NCBI RefSeq assembly: GCF_010729105.1
Contig: NZ_AP022573.1
Coordinates: forward strand, 3,844,001-3,908,000
Length of the DNA stretch: 64,000 nucleotides
Direction: 5' to 3'
Origin: Mycobacterium saskatchewanense
GTDB taxonomy: Bacteria > Actinomycetota > Actinomycetes > Mycobacteriales > Mycobacteriaceae
The notes under the pieces were generated by a model. That model was not told the DNA's origin and did no database searches. It saw only the letters and a list, made by a program, of their open reading frames with translations. Below are positions 7,405 through 15,110 of this stretch, piece after piece; position 1 is the first letter of the stretch; each line of letters opens with the position of its first letter. The position numbers were made by a program, and so were the translations under genes.

Positions 7405-8508
7405 ATGTCTCAGAACAAGATAACCCTCACCCCCGAGCAGGCCGAGGCGTTCGGCCGCGAGCTGGACGCCATCAGGGAACGCGTGATGGCAGACCTCGGC
7501 AAGGAGGACGCGGACTACATCCGCCGCGTCATCAAGACCCAACGCGCGCTGGAGGCCGGCGGACGCGCCCTGCTTTTCCTGCCCCCCGCCTGGCTTGCCG
7601 GCACCGCGATGCTGGCCGTGTCGAAGATCCTGGACAACATGGAGATCGGTCACAACATCATGCACGGCCAGTACGACTGGATGCGCGACCCCGGCATCTC
7701 CGGGCGCGACTTCGAGTGGGACACCGCTTGCCCGGCCGACCAATGGCGCCACTCGCACAACTACATGCACCACACCCACACCAACATCGTGGGAATGGAC
7801 CGCGACATCGGCTACGGCATCCTGCGGATGAGCGAAGACCAGCGCTGGAGCCCGTACTTCCTGGGTAACCCGGTCTACGCGTTCCTGCTCATGGTGCTGT
7901 TCCAGTACGGCGTCGCGCTGCACGAGCTGGAGACCGAGCGCATCCGCTCCGGCGAGATCAGGCTCGCCGACAAGCGCCAGACGCTGAAGGCGATCTGGAA
8001 GAAGACTTGTCGGCAGACCCTGAAGGACTATGTTGCCTTCCCGCTGCTCGCCGGACCGTTCGCGCCGTTCGTCTTTGCGGGCAACATGTCGGCCAACCTC
8101 GTGCGCAACGTGTGGGCCTACATGATCATCTTCTGCGGCCACTTCCCCGAGGGCACCCAGGAATTCACCATCGAAGAGACCAAGGACGAGTCCCGCGGCC
8201 AGTGGTACTTCCGCCAGGTGCTGGGCTCGGCGAACCTCACCGGCGGCAAGACCTTCCACCTGCTCTCGGGCAACCTGTCGCACCAGATCGAGCACCACCT
8301 GTTCCCGGACATGCCGGCCCGCCGCTATGCCGACATCGCGCCCGAGGTGCAGGAGATCTGCGAACGCTACGGGATCCCCTACAACCGCGGCCCGCTGCTG
8401 CGGCAGTTCGGCACCGTGGTCCGCAAGATCGTCAGGCTCACCCTTCCCGACTCGATGGTGCGCAAGGCGGCCGACGCGCCCGCCGAGAAGGTGCCCGTCG
8501 CGGCCTGA
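7405..8508 (+). CDS. Membrane fatty-acid desaturase
   Basis: A 367-residue di-iron integral-membrane desaturase with all three histidine boxes: HNIMH (residues about 82-86), HSHNYMHHTH (about 117-126) and HQIEHH (about 294-299). Hydrophobic segments flank them (ALLFLPPAWLAGTAML, YAFLLMVLFQYGVAL, FPLLAGPFAPFVFAG). It probably introduces a double bond into an acyl-CoA or acyl-lipid using electrons from the reductase just upstream. AGGAGAAGCCCC precedes the ATG. It is shorter than DesA3 (about 427 residues), so I do not give a symbol. Confidence 0.92.
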   Translation: MSQNKITLTPEQAEAFGRELDAIRERVMADLGKEDADYIRRVIKTQRALEAGGRALLFLPPAWLAGTAMLAVSKILDNMEIGHNIMHGQYDWMRDPGISGRDFEWDTACPADQWRHSHNYMHHTHTNIVGMDRDIGYGILRMSEDQRWSPYFLGNPVYAFLLMVLFQYGVALHELETERIRSGEIRLADKRQTLKAIWKKTCRQTLKDYVAFPLLAGPFAPFVFAGNMSANLVRNVWAYMIIFCGHFPEGTQEFTIEETKDESRGQWYFRQVLGSANLTGGKTFHLLSGNLSHQIEHHLFPDMPARRYADIAPEVQEICERYGIPYNRGPLLRQFGTVVRKIVRLTLPDSMVRKAADAPAEKVPVAA

Positions 8509-8543
8509 GCCCGGGCGGCCCCCCGGCGGGGGACAATGGTGGC

Positions 8544-9059
8544 GTGGAATGGACCGGCGCGCGCTATGCGGACAAACCGACGGTGGAAGCCTCGACATGG
8601 ATCGACGCCGAGCCGGCCAAGGTATGGAGCCTGGTCTCCGACATCAAGCTCATGCCCACCCTGAGCAATGAGCTGCAGGCGGTGGAGTGGGCGGACGCCG
8701 CCGGCGCCCCCCGCGTCGGCGCTCGCTTCATCGGGCAGAACGAACACCAGGCATTCGGGCGATGGACCACCACGTCGCGAATCGTCGTGTGTGACAAGCC
8801 ACGCGAATTCACCTGGGCGGTCGGCGATGCGGACAATCCCGCGGCGATCTGGCGGTTCCGGCTTGCCCCCAGGGACGGTGGCACGGCGTTGAGCTATTGG
8901 ATGCAGATGGGTCCGGGGCGGTCGGGACTGTCGCTGGCGATCGATGCGATGCCCGACAAGGAGCAGAAGATCGTGTTCGTGCGGCTGCGCGAATTCGAGG
9001 GCGCGATCGGCAAGACCCTCGCGGCGATCAAGAGGCTGGCCGAGCGCGGGGTGCGCTGA
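8544..9059 (+). CDS. SRPBCC family protein
   Basis: A 171-residue START-like/polyketide-cyclase-type fold: ASTWIDAEPAKVWSLVSDI at the N-terminus, then PRVGARFIGQNE and the long C-terminal helix REFEGAIGKTLAAIKRLAE. Such proteins bind hydrophobic ligands in a helix-grip cavity; the ligand is unknown. GTG start at 8544. It follows the desaturase by 35 bp on the same strand and may be co-transcribed. Confidence 0.83.
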   Translation: MEWTGARYADKPTVEASTWIDAEPAKVWSLVSDIKLMPTLSNELQAVEWADAAGAPRVGARFIGQNEHQAFGRWTTTSRIVVCDKPREFTWAVGDADNPAAIWRFRLAPRDGGTALSYWMQMGPGRSGLSLAIDAMPDKEQKIVFVRLREFEGAIGKTLAAIKRLAERGVR

Positions 9060-9097
9060 TGCGGACCGCGACCACCGTAGGGCCCTCGTTCGGCGGG

Positions 9098-10210
9098 CTA
9101 GGTGGTGGTAGTCGGAGCCTCGGCCGCCTTCACAAGCTTCACCTCCGGGCGCGCCGGCAGCCCCTCGGGCAGAAACCACCGGAACGCCAGGTTGCCGCCC
9201 GGATAGCCCAGCGTGGTAAGCGAATTCGGGTGGACCGTCATCCCGCGGGACAGCACGGTCGTCACTGAGCCGTCGCCATTGGGCACCGCGCCGTGGCCAT
9301 TGATCGAGCAGCGAATGTCGGGACCCTCCGAGGCGCCGTAGGTCGCCATGAACTGGTTCCACACCACCAGGTTCCAGAACCGGCACCGCGGGGGCCTGTG
9401 CGTGATGACCAGGGCCTCGTCGTCGCCGAGCACGAAACTGCCGTAGGCGTAGCAGGCGTCGCGCGCCGACCAGCCGAAGTTGGCGTCAGGTACCTGATAG
9501 GGATCGGCGAATTGGTTTGCCGCATGCACGGTCTCGTGGCCCAGCGCGCGCTCGTCCTCGATCCGCGTCCCGACCGCCAGGGGCACGATGGCGAACATGG
9601 TGCGCAACCAGGTTTCGGCGGCCCGCAGCCGTGCGGCGGTCTCCGCGTCGCCGTGCCGGATGGGGCCGGGTGCGTCGAGCGCCTCGATGCGCCACGACAC
9701 CGGGCGTCCGGTCAGCGGATCGGCCTGGTAGTCCCGCGTCATCAGCACCGCGGCGCCGGGCGTGGGCCCGATCTCGAAGGAGAAGTTGCCGTCGGCGTCG
9801 ATGTCGAGGTCGGTGTCGCGGAGGATCGCGATCACCCGGTCCGACCACGCGCCCGGTGTCGGTTCGTTGTAGGCCGTGACCGAGAAGTAGACGCTGTCGC
9901 CGCGATTGCCGTTGATGCGGTAGCGCCCCGTCGGATCGACCGGGCAGATGAAGTAGTAGGCGTCGGTGTTGTCACCGCCCCACCGGCGGTCGCGGCGGAA
10001 CGGGGTGTTGACCGCCACGAACTGGGGCCGGCCGGGCTCGGTGAACAGATACGTGTCGAAGGCGACGCCCAGCGTGGTGGCCAGCATGCGGTAACCGTCG
10101 GCGATGTGCCGGTCGTCGGTGACGGCGCGGTCGCCCTCGAGGAACGAGTGATCAAGCGCACCAAGTGTTTCCAGCAGGTTGCGCCACGCGGCCGTCGACT
10201 CGTGGGTCAT
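9098..10210 (-). CDS. DUF1214 domain protein
   Basis: A 370-residue protein with a C-terminal DUF1214-type region (YGSFVLGDDEALVITHRPPRCRFWNLVVWNQF, then NGHGAVPNGDGSVTTVLSR and NSLTTLGYPGGNLAFRWFLPEG; each part is a conserved family block). No signal peptide is visible and the biochemical role is unknown. Its ATG overlaps the stop of the upstream TetR gene in an ATGA arrangement, so the two are translationally coupled. Confidence 0.82.
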   Translation of the reverse strand: MTHESTAAWRNLLETLGALDHSFLEGDRAVTDDRHIADGYRMLATTLGVAFDTYLFTEPGRPQFVAVNTPFRRDRRWGGDNTDAYYFICPVDPTGRYRINGNRGDSVYFSVTAYNEPTPGAWSDRVIAILRDTDLDIDADGNFSFEIGPTPGAAVLMTRDYQADPLTGRPVSWRIEALDAPGPIRHGDAETAARLRAAETWLRTMFAIVPLAVGTRIEDERALGHETVHAANQFADPYQVPDANFGWSARDACYAYGSFVLGDDEALVITHRPPRCRFWNLVVWNQFMATYGASEGPDIRCSINGHGAVPNGDGSVTTVLSRGMTVHPNSLTTLGYPGGNLAFRWFLPEGLPARPEVKLVKAAEAPTTTT

Positions 10211-10782
10211 GCGCGAATGCCTTTCAGGAGCAGTTCGGTGGTGCGGTCGACCCACGCCTCGTCGAGACCGGTGGGGCGGGTCAGCAGGCCCAGCAGGGTG
10301 ATGCCGGCGATTGCCTCGGCCAGTTCGGCGCCGGTCAGATCGGTGCGAACCTGGCGGGCGGCGGCGGCGTTCGTGAGCCAGTCGGCGAGGCCCCCGGCGA
10401 TGACGTCGGCGAACCGTTCCAACAGCGCGGAGTGCAGGGTGGGATCTGCCGCCAGCTCGCCGACCAGCCCGGGCAGCGCGGCCCGGGCGGCGGGGGACGT
10501 CAGCAGGGCCATCGTGCGGCGCACCATCTCGCGCAGGTCGCCGGCGGGTGATCCCGTGTCGGGAATGGCGGTGGCGGCGCCGGTTGGGAACACCGCCTCG
10601 TGCACCAGGTGGGCCTTGCTCGGCCACCGCCGATAAATCGCCGGCTTGCTGGTCCCGGCGCGTTCGGCGATGGCCGCGACCGACAGCCCGGAATAGCCGC
10701 TTTCGCCGAGCAGCTCCACCGTCGCGCGCAGCACCGCACCCTCGATGCGGGGGTCGCGGGGTCGGCCAAAATCCACTGCCAT
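10207..10782 (-). CDS. TetR family regulator
   Basis: A 191-residue TetR regulator: VLRATVELLGESGYSGLSV, then AAIAERAGTSKPAIYRRWPSK as the helix-turn-helix (residues about 15-55). The C-terminal half resembles the TetR_C group with LPGLVGELAADP. It heads a two-gene operon with the DUF1214 gene and diverges from a sulfotransferase gene across only 27 bp. A binding site in that gap could control both directions. Confidence 0.88.
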   Translation of the reverse strand: MAVDFGRPRDPRIEGAVLRATVELLGESGYSGLSVAAIAERAGTSKPAIYRRWPSKAHLVHEAVFPTGAATAIPDTGSPAGDLREMVRRTMALLTSPAARAALPGLVGELAADPTLHSALLERFADVIAGGLADWLTNAAAARQVRTDLTGAELAEAIAGITLLGLLTRPTGLDEAWVDRTTELLLKGIRA

Positions 10783-10796
10783 TACGAAACTCAGAG

Positions 10797-10802
10797 TAAC
10801 AT
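10797..10802 (+). promoter_or_regulatory. -10 element for a leaderless sulfotransferase mRNA
   Basis: TAACAT fits TANNNT and ends 7 nt before the GTG start at 10810, the spacing expected when transcription starts at the first codon. No Shine-Dalgarno sequence is present in the 27-bp gap. Confidence 0.4.
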
Positions 10803-10809
10803 AAGTCCT

Positions 10810-12048
10810 GTGAAACGAGTCCGGCTCGACGACCTGGCCGCGCCGCGGTTCAGCCCCGAGGCCCAGCAGATCCTCGATGTGATGGCCACGATGGCGCCGG
10901 ACTGCCCGCTGGACGCCGACGCGCTACACGCGCGGGCCCGCGCCGACACCGGCCTGGATGATTTCGGGCCGGACGATTACCGGCAGCGGCTCGACGTCTA
11001 CCTCGCCGCGCTCCGGGAGATCGACGGGTTGCACGCGGCGGGCGTGGTCAACTTTTACGGGCAGCTGCTGCAGCTGCTCAAGAATCGGCTGCTGCTGGCC
11101 GACCTGTTGACCCGGCATCCCGAGATCGACGACATTGCGCTGCAACCCCCCGTGGTGATCGCCGGGCTGCCGCGCACCGGCACCACCCACCTGCACAACC
11201 TGCTGGCGGGGCCGTCCACGTTCCGCACCATGCCGTACTGGGAGAGCGTCGAGCCGTTCCCCTTGCCGGCCGAGGCCGGAGTCGAGCCGGACCCGCGGCG
11301 GTCGCGGATGGACGTCGCGGTGGCGGTGATCAACACCGTGATGCCCCATTTCGCGCTCATGCACGAGATGACCACCGACCACGTCCACGAGGAGATCCAA
11401 CTGCTCGCCAACGACATCTCGACGATGTTCTTCGAGACGCTCGGCGACGTGCCGCGCTGGCGCGAGTACTACCAGGCCCACGACCAGACGCCGCACTACG
11501 AGTACCTCGCCAGACAACTCCGGGCGATGCAGTTCCTGCGTGGGGGCCGCCGCTGGCTGCTCAAGTCGCCCCAGCACCTCGAGCAGGTGCCCGTGCTGGA
11601 TCGGGTCTTTCCGGGCAGCATTGTCGTGTTCACCCACCGTGATCCCGTCCCGGTGGCGTTGTCGATGATCGCGATGATCACCTACTCCGCCCGGATGCAC
11701 CGCTCACCCGTGCCCGTCGAGCAGATCGCGGCCTCCTGGGCCGACCGCCTCGCGGACATGCTCGCCGCGCTCGTGCGCGACCGCGACACGATAGGGCCCG
11801 AGCGCTCGATCGACATCCGATTCGACGACTTCATGGCCGACGAAGTCGGTGTGGCCGAGCGGGTCTACGCCCTGGCCGGGGAAGCGCTCACCAACGAAGC
11901 CCGCAGGGCGATCGACGAGTATCTGGCGGGGCACCGCCGCGGGCGGCACGGCAACGTCGAAACGTCGTGCGAGATGTTCGGCTTGACCGAGGACGATCTG
12001 CGCGGCCGCTTCGCGCCCTATGTCGAACGGTTTCTGACCGGGCGCTAG
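10810..12048 (+). CDS. Sulfotransferase family protein
   Basis: A 412-residue PAPS-dependent sulfotransferase-like protein. The 5'-phosphosulfate loop is VVIAGLPRTGTTHLHNLL (residues about 116-133), and the 3'-phosphate-binding region is RRWLLKSPQHLEQVP followed by VFTHRDPVPVALS. Mycobacteria have many such proteins acting on lipids and sugars; the acceptor is unknown here. GTG 10810 is used and may be leaderless. It ends 10 bp before ephF, so the two may form an operon. Confidence 0.88.
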   Translation: MKRVRLDDLAAPRFSPEAQQILDVMATMAPDCPLDADALHARARADTGLDDFGPDDYRQRLDVYLAALREIDGLHAAGVVNFYGQLLQLLKNRLLLADLLTRHPEIDDIALQPPVVIAGLPRTGTTHLHNLLAGPSTFRTMPYWESVEPFPLPAEAGVEPDPRRSRMDVAVAVINTVMPHFALMHEMTTDHVHEEIQLLANDISTMFFETLGDVPRWREYYQAHDQTPHYEYLARQLRAMQFLRGGRRWLLKSPQHLEQVPVLDRVFPGSIVVFTHRDPVPVALSMIAMITYSARMHRSPVPVEQIAASWADRLADMLAALVRDRDTIGPERSIDIRFDDFMADEVGVAERVYALAGEALTNEARRAIDEYLAGHRRGRHGNVETSCEMFGLTEDDLRGRFAPYVERFLTGR

Positions 12049-12058
12049 GTTCTCAACC

Positions 12059-12949
12059 ATGGTGACTATGCCCGCCCTGGACGGCGTCGAACATAGATAC
12101 GTGGATGTCGGGGATGGTGTCACCATCCATGTCGCGGATGCGGGTCCGCCGGGTGGCTCCGCCGTCATGCTGGTGCACGGCTTTCCGCAGAACTGGTGGG
12201 AGTGGCACGAATTGATCGGTCCGCTGGCCGCCGACGGCTACCGGGTGCTGTGCCCCGACCTGCGCGGCGCCGGTTGGAGCTCGGCTCCCCGGTCCAGTTA
12301 TCGCAAGAACGACATGGCCGACGACCTGGCGGCCGTCCTGGATCGCCTCGGCGTGTCGACGGTGAAGCTGGTCGGCCACGACTGGGGCGGGCCCATCGCG
12401 TTCATCATGATGCTGCGCCATCCGGAAAAGGTGACTGGCTACTTCGGGATGAACACCGTGGCGCCGTGGGTGAAGCCCGATCTGTCCCTACTGCGCAACC
12501 TTTGGCGCTTCTGGTACCAGGTGCCGATCCTGTTGCCGGTGATCGGCCCGCGGCTGATCGCCGACCCGAAGGCCCGGTTCTACCGGTCGCTGGCGGCCTG
12601 GGTCGGCGGCGGCTTCCTGGTGCCCGAGGAGGACGTGCGCTTCTACATCGAGTGCATGCGCGAGCCCGGGCATGCCGTGGCCGGCTCGCGTTGGTACCGA
12701 ACCTTCCAGATCCGCGAGCTGGCGCGTTGGCTACGCGGGGAGTACAACGACTGCCGCGTCAACGTCCCGGTGCGGTGGCTGAGCGGGACCGACGACCCCG
12801 TCCTCGTTCCCGACCTGCTGAGCGGATATGCCGACCGCATCAAGGATTTCGACGTCGAACTGGTCGACGGGGTCGGCCACTGGATCGTCGAGCAGGCGCC
12901 CGACCTGGTCCTCGACCGGCTCCGCGCCTTCCTGCGGTACGCGCCGTAA
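12059..12949 (+). CDS. ephF: Alpha/beta hydrolase, epoxide hydrolase EphF-like
   Basis: A 296-residue alpha/beta hydrolase of the epoxide hydrolase group. HGFPQNWWEW (oxyanion HGxP motif, residues about 40-49), GHDWGGP (nucleophile Asp, about 104-110), SGTDDPV (acid) and GVGHWIVEQAP (catalytic His) are visible. It would hydrolyse epoxides to diols. Position before the TetR/cyp138 pair matches Rv0134 (ephF). Confidence 0.87.
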   Translation: MVTMPALDGVEHRYVDVGDGVTIHVADAGPPGGSAVMLVHGFPQNWWEWHELIGPLAADGYRVLCPDLRGAGWSSAPRSSYRKNDMADDLAAVLDRLGVSTVKLVGHDWGGPIAFIMMLRHPEKVTGYFGMNTVAPWVKPDLSLLRNLWRFWYQVPILLPVIGPRLIADPKARFYRSLAAWVGGGFLVPEEDVRFYIECMREPGHAVAGSRWYRTFQIRELARWLRGEYNDCRVNVPVRWLSGTDDPVLVPDLLSGYADRIKDFDVELVDGVGHWIVEQAPDLVLDRLRAFLRYAP

Positions 12950-12978
12950 CGCTTCCACTGGGTCGTCCTGCGCGACGA

Positions 12979-13031
12979 GACATAAACCACCGCGCTTCGC
13001 ACCGGCGTGTCGCGTGCGTGGTTTATGTGTC
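12979..13031. repeat. CATAAAC-type palindromic element, copy 1
   Basis: A 53-bp inverted repeat whose ends are CATAAACCAC (12981-12990) and GTGGTTTATG (13018-13027), with a core containing CGGCGTGTCGCG. It sits between the convergent ephF and alcohol dehydrogenase genes, where it could act as a terminator. The ends and core are shared with two copies near 38.4 kb. Confidence 0.7.
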
Positions 13032-13078
13032 GCGGGAGTGGGGTGCGGGGCGGGTGTACAGACGCGGCGGGTCGCCGC

Positions 13079-14122
13079 TCAGGGCTTGACCAGGATGCGG
13101 ATGGGGTTGCCGTCCCGGCGCTCCAGCTTCTCGATACCCAGCGGCAGGTCCTCCAGAGAGACGATCTCACTGATCGACCGCGAGAGATCAAGGCGGCCAA
13201 GCGAAACCAACTTCGCCAGCGTCTCGATGTCGACGTTCTGATAGCCAAGGTGGCCGAGCACCTGCTTGTGCGTCAACCCGAACAACGCCGTCGGGCCGAC
13301 GGTCGGGGACTCCGCGCTCATCCCGACCCCCACCAGACGGCCGCCGACGGCCAGGCAGTCGAGTGCCTGCTCGAACGTCACCTTCAGGCCCACCGCGTCG
13401 AACGCGACGTCCAGGCCGCGTCCGCCGGTGACCTCGGCGATCTTGTCGTGCAAAGCGTCGTCGCGGGAGCTGAAGGCGTAATCCGCGCCGAGCTCCAGCG
13501 CCCGGTCCAGAACGGCCGGTTCGATGTCCACGGCGACGATCGGGACCGCGCCGACCAGCCGGGCGAGCTGGACGATGTGCGTCCCCACCCCGCCCACGCC
13601 CCACACGCCGACGGATTCCCCCACCGACACCTTGCCGGTGCGGACCACCGCCCCGTACGGCGTCGAGACCGCGTCGGCCAGGATCGCCGCCTGCTCCAGC
13701 GGCACGTTGTCCGGAACGCGCGTCAGCCCCGCCGCCTGCGCCACGGTGTATTCCGCCCAGGCGCCGTCGTAGGCGAAGGCCATCAGCTGAATCCGCAGGC
13801 AGTTCACCACATCGCCACGGCGGCAATTCGGGCACTTCTGGCACGGCCGGCCGGCGGCGACCACCACCCGGTCGCCCTCGGCCCAGCCGGTCACGCCCGG
13901 ACCCAGCTTCGCGATGGTGCCCGACGCTTCGTGGCCCTGGGTGACCACCGGCTGCTGGGCCGGAAAAGTCCCGTTGATCAGGCTGAGGTCCGAATGGCAG
14001 ATGCCGCAGAACGCGACCTTGACCAGGACTTCGCCCGGCCCGGGCTCGGGAATCGGAACGTCTTCCAGCGCAAACTTTTTGGTGTCGGCATAGAAGCGCT
14101 CGGCGCGCATGGTCGACGGCAC
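13079..14122 (-). CDS. Zinc-dependent alcohol dehydrogenase
   Basis: A 347-residue medium-chain dehydrogenase. Catalytic zinc ligands are Cys39 (FCGICHSD), His64 and Glu65 (GHEAS). The structural zinc is held by Cys94, 97, 100 and 108 (GRPCQKCPNC, VNCLR). The NAD(P)-binding motif is GVWGVGGVGTHIVQL. It oxidises an unknown alcohol. It is the last gene of a leftward operon TetR, Mop-domain protein, dehydrogenase; GTG 14122 lies 2 nt after the Mop gene. An internal ATG at 14110 is an alternative. Confidence 0.9.
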   Translation of the reverse strand: MPSTMRAERFYADTKKFALEDVPIPEPGPGEVLVKVAFCGICHSDLSLINGTFPAQQPVVTQGHEASGTIAKLGPGVTGWAEGDRVVVAAGRPCQKCPNCRRGDVVNCLRIQLMAFAYDGAWAEYTVAQAAGLTRVPDNVPLEQAAILADAVSTPYGAVVRTGKVSVGESVGVWGVGGVGTHIVQLARLVGAVPIVAVDIEPAVLDRALELGADYAFSSRDDALHDKIAEVTGGRGLDVAFDAVGLKVTFEQALDCLAVGGRLVGVGMSAESPTVGPTALFGLTHKQVLGHLGYQNVDIETLAKLVSLGRLDLSRSISEIVSLEDLPLGIEKLERRDGNPIRILVKP

Positions 14123-14124
14123 GG

Positions 14125-14337
14125 TTAGTCGACGCCGATCGTGACTTCGGTGGACTTGATGAACACCGTCGCCGGCTGCCCCTCCTTGAGGCCGAGGTCG
14201 AGCGCGGCGTCCTTGGTGACCGACGACGTGACGATCTGGTCACCGCCGTCGAGCCGGACCTTCACGATCGCCATCACGCTGCCGAGGCTGACTTCGGTGA
14301 TGGTCCCTTTGAGCTGGTTTCGGGTCGACAGCCGCAT
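14125..14337 (-). CDS. Mop/TOBE domain molybdate-binding protein
   Basis: A 70-residue single Mop domain: STRNQLKGTITEVSLGSVMA, DQIVTSSVTKDAALDLGL and ATVFIKSTEVTIGVD. Such molbindins bind molybdate or other oxyanions in a hexamer, or sense them. ATG 14337 follows GGAG at a good distance; the ATG at 14349 would absorb that ribosome-binding site. Its placement between a TetR gene and an alcohol dehydrogenase is unusual, because no molybdenum enzyme or transporter is nearby. Confidence 0.85.
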   Translation of the reverse strand: MRLSTRNQLKGTITEVSLGSVMAIVKVRLDGGDQIVTSSVTKDAALDLGLKEGQPATVFIKSTEVTIGVD

Positions 14338-14374
14338 CGCGGTCTCCAATTCGTCGAGGGGTTTGCGATAGAGC

Positions 14375-14983
14375 CTATCGGGGTCCCAGCAGGGCGATCG
14401 ACGCGTCCACCGCGGGCTCGACGATCTCGCGGACGGCCCGCCCGTCTTCGACGGTCATGGCGGTCAGTTCGCGCAGGCCGCCCAGCAGGATGACGGCCAG
14501 CGGCGCGGTCAGCGGCGGCAGGTCGGCCCGACGGAATCCGGGGCTGGCGCTCAGCGCGATCAACAGGTCGGACAGCAGCTGCAGGCCCCGGCGCTGGACC
14601 GGCCGCGCCTTGGGGCCCAGCGAGGGAAGTTCGCGAATCCAGCTCAGCATGATCGCCGGCCGCAATTCGATATGGCCGACGTAGGCCTCGACCGCCTGGC
14701 GAATCTGCCGCTGCCAGTCGGCCTCGGGGTCGACGGACGAGGCGATGCGCTCCCCGAGCCTCTCGACGTCGGCGCGCAGCAGCTCGAGGAAACACTCTTC
14801 CTTGCTGGCGAACTGGTCGTAGAACGTGCGCTTGGACGTGCGCGCGCCGCGGACGATGTCGGCCACCGTGCTGGCCCGGTACCCCCGCTCGATGATCGAA
14901 CTCGCGAGGCCGTCGAGCAGCCGGAGCCGGAAGGGATCGCCGAGCACCGTCTCGCCGGCTGCTGCTGTCAGCGCGGATGTCAC
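14375..14983 (-). CDS. TetR family regulator (Rv0135c-like)
   Basis: A 202-residue TetR protein. The helix-turn-helix lies in residues about 20-65 (LASSIIERGYRASTV, ADIVRGARTSKRTFYDQF). The GTG start is preceded by AAAGGAG. It diverges from cyp138, as Rv0135c does from Rv0136. Two copies of GGTAC-N6-GTACC occupy the shared promoter and are its likely binding sites. Confidence 0.9.
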   Translation of the reverse strand: MTSALTAAAGETVLGDPFRLRLLDGLASSIIERGYRASTVADIVRGARTSKRTFYDQFASKEECFLELLRADVERLGERIASSVDPEADWQRQIRQAVEAYVGHIELRPAIMLSWIRELPSLGPKARPVQRRGLQLLSDLLIALSASPGFRRADLPPLTAPLAVILLGGLRELTAMTVEDGRAVREIVEPAVDASIALLGPR

Positions 14984-15025
14984 GGCGGGCGCTCCTTTCG
15001 GTCAGTGCGGCACCTTGCCAGGCTT

Positions 15026-15073
15026 GGTACCACAGAGTACCGTAACGCAAAAGTCTTGGTACACCGCGGTACC
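15026..15073. promoter_or_regulatory. Double operator GGTAC-N6-GTACC
   Basis: Two perfect 16-bp palindromes of the same form occur at 15026-15041 and 15058-15073, 32 bp centre to centre (about three helical turns). They lie between the divergent TetR and cyp138 genes. This is the arrangement expected for cooperative TetR autorepression. Confidence 0.75.
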
Positions 15074-15110
15074 ACCCTCGATCGGGGTAGATATGGGGAG
15101 CATCAAACCG

